Below are positions 23,544 through 30,561 of a stretch of DNA of 64,000 nucleotides, piece by piece. The notes under the pieces were generated by a model that ran no database searches, was not told where the DNA came from, and saw only the letters and a program-made list of their open reading frames with translations. This stretch comes from UBA966 sp046350355 (GTDB lineage: Bacteria; Planctomycetota; Phycisphaerae; Phycisphaerales; SM1A02): NCBI GenBank assembly GCA_046350355.1, contig JAXMAN010000002.1, positions 372,001-436,000 on the forward strand, in the 5' to 3' direction. How positions within the stretch are numbered: the first letter of the stretch is position 1; the number at the start of each line of letters is the position of its first letter. The position numbers and the translations under genes are program-made.

Positions 23544-25355
23544 TCAGAACTGCGTGATCGTCAGCACGAAGGGGCCCGCCCAGGAGCCGTTCCAGTCGCC
23601 GGAGTTGCCCACCACCACGTAGTAGGTCTGGCCGGGGACCATGCCCGTCACGGTGACGCTGCTGTAGTACGCCGGGCTGTCGGGGCAGCCATCCTCGTCG
23701 CAGCCGATCTCGGTGAGCGCGCCACAGGTGCCGGAGTAGACGGCGACGATGGAGTCGGAGAAGGGGGCGGGCGTCGACTGGCAGGTGTCGATCATCACCG
23801 CGCCGCTCTCCGGCGCCGTGAACTTGAACCAGACGGTGTTGTGCACCGCGCCGGGGTTCTCGTTCCACTGGCAGCTCGGCGAGCCCTCGGGAAGATCGCT
23901 CTCGCCCGGGCCGTACTTCGGCGGCGTCGCCTCGGAGTTGTCGCCGTGCACCGGCTGGCCGGTGAGGTAGTTCGAGGTGATGTCGATCGCCTGCGCGCAG
24001 GTGTCGTTGTTGGCGCAGGAGAAGCCGCTGCACGCGGTGTAGTTGCCCACGAAGCTGCCGCCCGCCTCGGCGCACTGCGCCGCGGTCTTGAGCGAGCAGA
24101 CGCCTTCGACGCAGCACGCGCCCAGCGGCGCGGGGCAGGCGCCCCACGAGCCCAGCAGGATGCCCAGGTCGGCGCCGTCGGTGGTGCCGTCGCCGTTGAG
24201 GTCGCCGCCGGTGCCGCCCCACGCGCCCAGGAGCGCGCCCAGGTCGGCGCCGTTGACGACGAGGTCGCCGCCCAGCGGCGCGATGTCGGCGCTGCAGCCG
24301 GACTGGTTGGAGATCGTGATCATCCAGCCGCCGGAGAAGAGGCCGTGACCGATGATGCGGCCGCCGTCCGAGGAGATCGCCTGCGCAACCTCGAGCGTCC
24401 AGTTGTTCGGGATCGACACGCCCTGGCTCGTGATCCAGCTCGTGAGGTCGATGAGGTTGCCCTGGCCGTTGGGCTGGATCCACGCGCGGCGCACGCCGCT
24501 GAGCAGGTCGAAGCCCACGACGGTGCCGGTGTTGGCGATGCCCATCGGGATGCCCTGCCAGCCCGGAAGCGCCGAGCCGTTGCCCAGCTGCGTGCGGACC
24601 GTGTAGCCGTTGGTCCACTTGGACGCCTTGTTGTTCCAGGTGCCCAGGATGATCGTGCCGGAGGGGTTCATCCCCATGACCTCGCCGACCGCGTTGGCGG
24701 TCGGATCCAGGAGCAGGCCGGCACCGCTGGCGCCCCAGATCACGGGCGTGCGGCTGACGTTGCCCTGGGCGAAGCCGCCGATGACCTGCCCGTTGGCGCT
24801 GACCACCGACGCGCGGTTGGCGCCGTTGGCCATCACGCTCAGCTCGGCCATGCCGTTCTGCGGCGTCCAGCGGAAGCCGCGTCCCTGGCAGCCGTTCGCG
24901 AAGGCGAGGCCCACCGCGACGTTGCCGTCGGCGGAGAGCTCGTATCCCGCGCTCTTGCTGCCGCAGAGGTCGCCGGCGCTCGCGGGGGCCCCCAGGGAGG
25001 TCCAGGTGTTCGTGGAGGCGTGCCAGATCGCCGCGACCTCGGCGTTGTCCGCCGGATCGATGAGCGTGCCGAGCACGGTGTTGCCGTCGTCGGAGACGGC
25101 GACCGCGCTGCGGCCCTCCGGCGGAAGCACGCGCATGATCCCCTCGAAGGTGTCGAGGAGGTAGGTCCCGCCGCCCGATGCGTTGGTGCGGGTGCCCACG
25201 ATCCAGCGGCCGTCCGGCGACATGTCGTCGGCGCTCGCGGCCCCGGGGATCTGCGTGAAGGTGATGGTGTCGGCGAGGGCCGAGCGCGCGACGAACGACA
25301 GGGCGCACGCGAGGAGGGCGCGGAAGGTCATGGACCGGGTGAGTGCGTTTCGCAT
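23544..25355 (-). CDS. secreted HAF-repeat protein with internal dockerin-like module (paralog 2)
   Basis: 603 residues from the ATG at 25355; an in-frame ATG at 25445 would add 30 residues lacking signal character. The signal peptide spans roughly 1-30 (LLACALSFVARSALAD). Domain order equals that of the next gene: HAF repeats, the dockerin-like pair, GACCVEGVCSLKTAAQCAEAGG and the C-terminal beta domain VWFKFTAPESGAVMI ... VAVYSGTCGALTEIGCDEDG. It is read before its paralog with only 32 nt between, so one transcript is likely. A terminator at 25404-25441 isolates the pair from the PEP-CTERM gene upstream. Function unknown; probably a surface or matrix protein. Confidence 0.85.
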   Translation of the reverse strand: MRNALTRSMTFRALLACALSFVARSALADTITFTQIPGAASADDMSPDGRWIVGTRTNASGGGTYLLDTFEGIMRVLPPEGRSAVAVSDDGNTVLGTLIDPADNAEVAAIWHASTNTWTSLGAPASAGDLCGSKSAGYELSADGNVAVGLAFANGCQGRGFRWTPQNGMAELSVMANGANRASVVSANGQVIGGFAQGNVSRTPVIWGASGAGLLLDPTANAVGEVMGMNPSGTIILGTWNNKASKWTNGYTVRTQLGNGSALPGWQGIPMGIANTGTVVGFDLLSGVRRAWIQPNGQGNLIDLTSWITSQGVSIPNNWTLEVAQAISSDGGRIIGHGLFSGGWMITISNQSGCSADIAPLGGDLVVNGADLGALLGAWGGTGGDLNGDGTTDGADLGILLGSWGACPAPLGACCVEGVCSLKTAAQCAEAGGSFVGNYTACSGFSCANNDTCAQAIDITSNYLTGQPVHGDNSEATPPKYGPGESDLPEGSPSCQWNENPGAVHNTVWFKFTAPESGAVMIDTCQSTPAPFSDSIVAVYSGTCGALTEIGCDEDGCPDSPAYYSSVTVTGMVPGQTYYVVVGNSGDWNGSWAGPFVLTITQF

Positions 25356-25403
25356 CGTGATCTTCCCTACGGGCAGGAGGTCCGCGGCATGCGGCTGTCG
25401 TTC

Positions 25404-25441
25404 AAGAAAATGGTGGGAGCGGAGCGAACTCCGCCCCCACC
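25404..25441 (-). terminator. intrinsic terminator after the PEP-CTERM gene
   Basis: On the minus strand a 13-position stem (25412-25424 with 25429-25441, one mismatch) with a TTCG tetraloop is followed by TTTTCTT (25404-25410). It lies between the PEP-CTERM gene (ends 25479) and the HAF pair (starts 25355), so these are separate transcripts. Confidence 0.9.
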
Positions 25442-25478
25442 TCATGGGGCTTGCAGAAACTCCGTCGCGGCGCGCGGT

Positions 25479-26108
25479 TTAGGCGCGACGACGACGGCTG
25501 CCGGCGAGGCCGAGGCCCAGGAGGGCGACGGCGCCCGGCGCGGGAACCGCGTTCCAGGACAGGTTCGTGATGAAGGCCTCCTCACCGATCCAGCTGCCGC
25601 TGTCGATGTACAGGCCGCGGATGCCATCACCAGCGGTCGCGCTGATGTCGATCCAGGTGTTGCCGAGGCCACCCCAGGCGGCGTTGATGTTCACGCCGTC
25701 GATGATGTTCCCGTTGGCGTCGAGCGCCGCGATGACCGCGCCGCCACCGAAGGGACCGCCGCTCGGGGGAGCCCAGAGCTGGCAGCTGAAGTTCGTGATG
25801 ACGCTGTCGAAGCTGATGAAGTTGCCGAAGCTGCCCGCGATCGTGTTCTGGTTCGGGAGCCAGGGGTACAGGTTGCTGAAGTTGCCGACGACCGTGTTCG
25901 GGCCGTTGACGCCGTCGGTGATGGTGACGCCGAGGCTCGCCCAGGTGTTGCTGGGGACGACGCCCGTCGGGGTGCCGGGGGCGTCGAGGTTCAGCACGGT
26001 GCTGTAGGTGGTGCCCGTGGCGGGGTTGGTGATGCTGACGGCGGCCGAGGCGGCGCCGGCGATCAGGGCGGTCGCCGCGGTGGCGACCAGGATGTTCGCG
26101 ATCTTCAT
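25479..26108 (-). CDS. PEP-CTERM-type sorted exported protein
   Basis: 209 residues. An AAGGAC ribosome site precedes the ATG at 26108. The signal peptide is about 1-22 (ILVATAATALIAGAASA). The mature body is rich in Asn, Gly, Thr and aromatic residues and forms a compact beta domain (GTTYSTVLNLD, SFGNFISFDSVITNF, GGGAVIAALDANGNII, GIRGLYIDSGSW). The C-terminus is a textbook sorting tail: VPAPGAVALLGLGLAG then SRRRRA. Proteins with this tail are processed by exosortase in other bacteria; no exosortase gene is in the window. It stands alone between its own terminator and a divergent gene. Composition is less GC-rich than its neighbours, as is usual for such Asn/Thr-rich proteins. Confidence 0.88.
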   Translation of the reverse strand: MKIANILVATAATALIAGAASAAVSITNPATGTTYSTVLNLDAPGTPTGVVPSNTWASLGVTITDGVNGPNTVVGNFSNLYPWLPNQNTIAGSFGNFISFDSVITNFSCQLWAPPSGGPFGGGAVIAALDANGNIIDGVNINAAWGGLGNTWIDISATAGDGIRGLYIDSGSWIGEEAFITNLSWNAVPAPGAVALLGLGLAGSRRRRA

Positions 26109-26309
26109 TGTGGAGTCCTTGAAAGGGGTGAACTCGTGCAGCGAGGGGGAGTTGGGAGAACCCCGCTGCAGTACGCGCCTGGGCAACGCACATGTGGCCC
26201 AGTCCGCGACCACTGGGAGAATGGCCCCTTTCGCGGTTCGGGCAAGATTCCATTTGGAATATTTCTCGGAAAGGCTATGGTGGGTGCGGCAGGCGCCCGT
26301 GCAGACCCC

Positions 26310-26357
26310 GGAAAGGGGGCGGCACGCTCCCACGCGGGGATCCCTTTCCCCCTTTCC
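26310..26357 (+). promoter_or_regulatory. long inverted repeat in the leader of the 26373 gene
   Basis: GGAAAGGGGG at 26310-26319 is perfectly complementary to 26348-26357, with a 28-nt loop. The right arm ends 15 nt before the ATG at 26373, which has no purine-rich ribosome site. The structure could be a DNA operator or an RNA hairpin controlling translation. An alternative register pairs the left arm with 26342-26347. Confidence 0.45.
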
Positions 26358-26372
26358 TTGGTTATCTTCCCC

Positions 26373-27596
26373 ATGATCCTGGACTCCACGGATTACGAAG
26401 CCGATTGCCGTGCGCGGCTGGACGAGCTGCGCGCCGCCCTGATCGACCTCTACGCGGGGGTCGGGGCGGATCCCAGCAGCCCGCAGGATGTCGCGCGGCG
26501 TTTCGGCGTCAACAAGACCCTTACCTGGAACATCGCCCGCGTCGTGGGGGGCACCGATGCGATGCGCACGCTGCAGCATGTCCCGGGTGCCAGCGCGATC
26601 CAGAGCCTCCTGGGCGCCTTCGAGCGCGACGGTGCGGAGCCGGCCAATGTGGAGCGCGTCCGCAACGCCTCGCGCGCCCTGGACCGCACGGTGGAGCGCC
26701 ACTTCGGCGACCGCGCGACGCTCGACCTGATCCTCGACGGCATCTCGCCCGACCGCGGCGATCATCTGGAGCTCAGCCGCAAGCTCGCGTACCGGGGCAA
26801 CAGCGGACTGTGGGGCGTGCAGTCCAAGGCGCGCCTCATGACCGCGATGCTCGCGCCCAACGCGCAGGATCCGTCGATGATCGACGCCGTCCTCATCCGC
26901 GGCTACGTCGCGCTGCGCCGGCTGCGCTCGGACATCCGATGGCCGATCTTCCAGGTGCGCGGCTGGGGCAGCGAAGGCAAGATGACCGACGTCAACCGCT
27001 GGCAGCCGCTGGAGCCGATCGACGGCCCCGACAACGGACTTCCGCTGCTCAAGCGCTTCAGCACCGTCACGCCCGCGGATGTCGACGCCAAGCGCGGCGC
27101 GCGCGGCATGAACTACCTGCTCGCGCCGGGTCCGGTCGGCAACTTCGGCGCCGTCGACTGCTACATGAGCGACTACGCGCGCGCGATCGCCAGCAAGTAC
27201 CGCACCGAGCGCGACGCGACGGGCGAGTTCGGCGCGACCATCTCCGTGCCCACGGAGCGGCTGGTCTTCGACCTGATCGTGCATGAGTCGCTGGACTTCG
27301 CGCTCACCCCCGAAGTGCGCGCGGTCGCCGGCATCTTCATGGAACGGACGGACGATCCCGATCCGGACACGCAGGCCGACATCCCCGTGCCGCAGGAGGT
27401 GCAGAAGCTCCCCGGCCGTCCGCCGGTGGTGACGACGCCCTCCGTGCCGGGCTACGCGGGCATCGTGCAGTACGCCAACGAGCGCATGGGCTGGAACGGC
27501 AGCGACTTCCGCGGCTGCCGCTTCGAGATGGCCTATCCGCCGCTGGGCTCGACGATCCTGCTGCGCTTCAAGCTGCCGCCGCCGCCGGCGAAGTGA
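26373..27596 (+). CDS. HTH-containing protein of unknown function
   Basis: About 407 residues from the ATG at 26373. Residues about 34-62 (PQDVARRFGVNKTLTWNIARVVGG) look like a helix-turn-helix of the kind in DNA-binding regulators. The rest is a mixed alpha/beta protein: a helical segment up to about 190 with repeated Arg-rich helices, then VPQEVQKLPG-type linker text and a C-terminal GIVQYANERMGWNGSDFRGCRFEMAYPPLG. No catalytic motif is apparent and I do not recognise the family; it may be a planctomycete-specific regulator. It is divergent from the PEP-CTERM gene across 264 nt containing the inverted repeat at 26310-26357, so it might control that gene or itself. Confidence 0.7.
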   Translation: MILDSTDYEADCRARLDELRAALIDLYAGVGADPSSPQDVARRFGVNKTLTWNIARVVGGTDAMRTLQHVPGASAIQSLLGAFERDGAEPANVERVRNASRALDRTVERHFGDRATLDLILDGISPDRGDHLELSRKLAYRGNSGLWGVQSKARLMTAMLAPNAQDPSMIDAVLIRGYVALRRLRSDIRWPIFQVRGWGSEGKMTDVNRWQPLEPIDGPDNGLPLLKRFSTVTPADVDAKRGARGMNYLLAPGPVGNFGAVDCYMSDYARAIASKYRTERDATGEFGATISVPTERLVFDLIVHESLDFALTPEVRAVAGIFMERTDDPDPDTQADIPVPQEVQKLPGRPPVVTTPSVPGYAGIVQYANERMGWNGSDFRGCRFEMAYPPLGSTILLRFKLPPPPAK

Positions 27597-27651
27597 CGCG
27601 CGGCCGGGGGAGCGCCGCACGGGCGCGCGTCGCGCGGCGTCGTCGCGCGCC

Positions 27652-28956
27652 TCACTGCTGGTCGCGGCGCGAGGTCGCGGTCACCAGCAGCGCGAAGCCA
27701 CCGATCGCCGCCGCGACGAGTGCAGGCCAGATCCACGAGGGCAGGCCGCCGCCCTCCGCGGGCGAGCGCGGTTCCTGCGCCGGCGTCTCGGAAGCGGGGA
27801 CCACCAGCGGCAGCGCGGCCGCGGTCGCGGCGTCGGTTGCCGCGGGATGCGAGTGCGCGACCTGCACCGCGGGATCGCCGTAGAGCGCTGCGCCCAGCGC
27901 CGCGAGCGCGCGGGCGCGCGCCACGGGCGGGAGCTGCGCAGCGACATCGCCGCGCGCGCGGTTCCAGTAGGCGCTGCGCGTGCACTCGAGGACGGCGCCG
28001 ATCGAGCCGCCCTCGGCGAGCATCGTCGGCACCGCGCGCATCGTCTCGAGCGCGGGGGAGAGGGGCGATGCCTCGACGGCCGTCGTGAATCCCGCGACGC
28101 CGGCGAGATCGCCCGAGGCGAGCAGTCCGGCGGCCTGGTCGAGCGCGGGCGCGGGGGCGAAGGCGACGACGAGCGCGGGGTCGTGGGACGCGAGCAGCGG
28201 CGCCAGCTCCACGGGGCCCGCGGTGCAGACGAGGACCGGTCCGTGGCCGGGCGCGGCCGCGGCCTCCGCGAGCGTGCGGTCGCACGCGCCGCTGGGGCCG
28301 GCGAGCTGCGCGTGCCAGCCGAGCTCGCGCAGGCGGTCGCGCGGCCCGGAGAGGACCCACGAGCCGCCGGTCGTGGCGGAGGCGAGCAGCGCGTGACCGC
28401 GCGCGGCGGCGGTCGCGTCGGCGTGCTCGAGCGTGGCGCGCACGGCGCCGGCGATCGCGCCGGGATCGTCGAAGGGGATGCGGCCGATGAAGCGCGGCGC
28501 GGGGCGCTCGAGCGCGCGCGTCCAGGCGTCGCGCGCAATCGTCTCGCCCTCGGGCGCCAGGCCCGCGGCGAGCGGCCAGTCGGTCGAGACCGGCGTCTCC
28601 ACGCCCTCGAAGCGCCAGGGGCCCATCGAGATCGCCTGCGGCGAGCCGACGATGAGGATGAAGTCGCCCCCCTCGGGGGCGGGCTGCGTGCGTGCGGCGA
28701 GCTGCGCGCGCACGGATTCCAGGCGCGAGCGCGCGTCGCCGGTCGTGCGGTCGTAGGAGAGCACCTCCACCGTCGCCGAGGCGCGGCGCGTGGCGATCAG
28801 CCGCTGCACGTCGGGAAGCTGCGCGACGCCCGCGGGCGCGACGAGCGTCCAGCGCGGCTTCGCGGCGGGCGCGGTCGTCGCCAGGCGCGCGGGGGCGCAG
28901 CCGGCGGCGAGCGCCAGCAGCCCGAGCGCGGCGATGGCCCGCGCGCGCGCGGTCAA
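27652..28956 (-). CDS. lipoprotein with C25 (gingipain/caspase-fold)-like domain lacking the catalytic dyad
   Basis: 434 residues. The only sensible start is TTG at 28956, whose last two bases overlap the glyS stop (TTGA). It gives a lipoprotein signal (LGLLALAAGC, lipobox LAAGC). The body follows the C25 peptidase layout: GGDFILIVGSPQAI, FIGRIPFDDPGAIAGAV, GHALLASATTGG, GWHAQL, a strand at the GHG position, VVAFAPAPALDQAAGLL at the Cys position, SIGAVLECTRSAYWNRA and ALYGDPAVQVAH near the end. The catalytic His (GHG) and Cys positions read AGP and Pro/Ala, so protease activity is unlikely. A C-terminal membrane helix (WIWPALVAAAIGGFALLV) adds a second anchor. The fold assignment is inference. 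Confidence 0.7.
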   Translation of the reverse strand: MTARARAIAALGLLALAAGCAPARLATTAPAAKPRWTLVAPAGVAQLPDVQRLIATRRASATVEVLSYDRTTGDARSRLESVRAQLAARTQPAPEGGDFILIVGSPQAISMGPWRFEGVETPVSTDWPLAAGLAPEGETIARDAWTRALERPAPRFIGRIPFDDPGAIAGAVRATLEHADATAAARGHALLASATTGGSWVLSGPRDRLRELGWHAQLAGPSGACDRTLAEAAAAPGHGPVLVCTAGPVELAPLLASHDPALVVAFAPAPALDQAAGLLASGDLAGVAGFTTAVEASPLSPALETMRAVPTMLAEGGSIGAVLECTRSAYWNRARGDVAAQLPPVARARALAALGAALYGDPAVQVAHSHPAATDAATAAALPLVVPASETPAQEPRSPAEGGGLPSWIWPALVAAAIGGFALLVTATSRRDQQ

Positions 28957-30515
28957 CCTTCGCCGCCGATCTGCCGGTCCAGCCACGCGGGCACCGCGTC
29001 GATCGCCATGCGCTCCTGCGCGAGCGTGTCGCGGTGGCGGATCGTCACCGTCTGCGCGGAGAGGGTGTCGCTGTCGATGGTGATGCAGTAGGGGGTGCCC
29101 GCCTCGTCCATGCGCGCGTAGCGCTTGCCGATGGTCTGCTTCTCGTCGAACTCGACGACATGGCGCTTGCGCAGCGTGCGCGCGAGGCGCTCGGCGATCT
29201 CGGGCATGCCGTCCTTGTTGACCAGCGGGAAGACGCCGGCCTTGATCGGCGCCATGCGCGGATGGAAGCGCATGTAGACGCCGCTGGGGCGGCCCGGGTC
29301 GGGGGTGTACGCCTCGCAGAGCAGCGCGAGCGTTCCGCGGTCGGCGCCGGCGCTGGGCTCGATCACGTGCGGGAAGTAGCGCTCGTTGCGCGCCTGGTCG
29401 AAGTACTTCGCCTTGTCGTTCTTGCCGCTGTGCGTCGCGTGCGCGCGCAGGTCGAAGTCGGCGCGGTGCGCGACGCCCTCGAGCTCGCCGTAGCCCGGCG
29501 CGGTGAATGGGAAGCGGTACTCGATGTCGCTCGTGCCCGCGCCCTCCTTCGCGTAGTGGGCGAGCTCGTCGCGGCCGTGCTCGCGAAGCTGCAGGTTCGC
29601 GCTGCCCAGGCCGATGGACTGCCACCAGGCGAAGCGCCAGTCGCGCCACCAGCGGTACCAGGTCTCCGCCTCGGAGGGATGGATGAAGAACTCGATCTCC
29701 ATCTGCTCGAACTCGCGGCTGCGGAAGGTGAAGTTGCGCGGGGTGACCTCGTTGCGGAAGGCCTTGCCCACCTGCGCGATGCCGAAGGGGATGCGCACGC
29801 GCGAGGAGTCCACCACGTTCTGGAAGTTGGCGAAGATGCCCTGCGCGGTCTCGGGGCGCAGGTAGGCCTTCGCGTCCTCGTCGCGCATCGCGCCGACGAA
29901 GGTCTCGAACATGAGGTTGAACATGCGCGGCTCGGTGAGCGAGCCGGGCTCCTTCGCCTCGGGGCCGACGGTGCGCGCGCGCTCCTCGGCGGAGAGTGCG
30001 ACGAAGGGGCGCAGCAGGTGGCGCGCCTGGTCGATCGCGTCGCGCTTCTCGTAGCGGCAGAGCGCCTTCACGGCCTTCGCCTGCTGGTCCTCGTCGTTCT
30101 CGACGAAGGCGTACAGGCGCGCGCCCGCCTCGGCGGCGCCGAGGACGACCAGGTGGTCGGCGCGGTAGCGCGCCTTGCTCTCGCGGCAGTCGACCATCGG
30201 GTCGTTGAAGCCGCCGACGTGGCCGCTGGCGACCCAGACCTTCGGGTTCATGATGATCGTGCAGTCGACGCCGACGATGTCCACCGGCGCACCGTCGGGG
30301 CCCGGCAGCTCGCGGTGCACGACGTCGTTCCACCAGGCGTTCTTGAGGTTGCGCTTGAGCTCGGTGCCCAGCGGACCGTAGTCCCAGAAACCGTTGATGC
30401 CGCCGTAGATCTCGCTGGACTGGAAGACGAAGCCGCGGCGGCGGCAGAGGGAGACGATCTCCTCCATCTTGCGGGTCGGCGCGCCGGGAGGGGTCGGGCT
30501 GTCGTGCTGGGACAT
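28953..30515 (-). CDS. glyS: glycyl-tRNA synthetase, single-chain class II
   Basis: About 520 residues from the ATG at 30515. This is the homodimeric bacterial/eukaryotic-type GlyRS, not the two-subunit form. Landmarks: RRRGFVFQSSEIYGGINGFWDYGPLG at the N-terminus, YLRPETAQGIFANF, FGIAQVGKAFRNEVTPRNFTFRSREFEQMEIEFF covering class II motif 2, the GTSDIEYRFPF glycine-specific region, FPHVIEPSAGADR as motif 3 and a C-terminal anticodon-binding domain (APIKAGVFPLVNKDG ... YARMDEAGTPYCITID). The C25-like lipoprotein gene overlaps its stop, so an odd pairing is co-translated. The start is 46 nt from the divergent S9 peptidase gene. Confidence 0.96.
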   Translation of the reverse strand: MSQHDSPTPPGAPTRKMEEIVSLCRRRGFVFQSSEIYGGINGFWDYGPLGTELKRNLKNAWWNDVVHRELPGPDGAPVDIVGVDCTIIMNPKVWVASGHVGGFNDPMVDCRESKARYRADHLVVLGAAEAGARLYAFVENDEDQQAKAVKALCRYEKRDAIDQARHLLRPFVALSAEERARTVGPEAKEPGSLTEPRMFNLMFETFVGAMRDEDAKAYLRPETAQGIFANFQNVVDSSRVRIPFGIAQVGKAFRNEVTPRNFTFRSREFEQMEIEFFIHPSEAETWYRWWRDWRFAWWQSIGLGSANLQLREHGRDELAHYAKEGAGTSDIEYRFPFTAPGYGELEGVAHRADFDLRAHATHSGKNDKAKYFDQARNERYFPHVIEPSAGADRGTLALLCEAYTPDPGRPSGVYMRFHPRMAPIKAGVFPLVNKDGMPEIAERLARTLRKRHVVEFDEKQTIGKRYARMDEAGTPYCITIDSDTLSAQTVTIRHRDTLAQERMAIDAVPAWLDRQIGGEG

Positions 30516-30561
30516 GGGGGGAGAATTGTAGGGATTCGCGGCTGGTCTAGCATCGCGCCCC

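Noticed and set aside
21712..25308. A continuous minus-strand frame of about 1200 codons across both HAF genes
   Set aside because: Only its end (21712-23511) has a signal peptide and real domain order. The upstream part is a frame-shifted reading of the paralog, Arg/Gly-rich and without protein features.
23505..26372. Long plus-strand frame opposite the HAF and PEP-CTERM genes, up to the start of the 26373 gene
   Set aside because: It is antisense to well-supported genes and its translation is Arg/Val/Ala-rich noise typical of GC-rich antisense frames.
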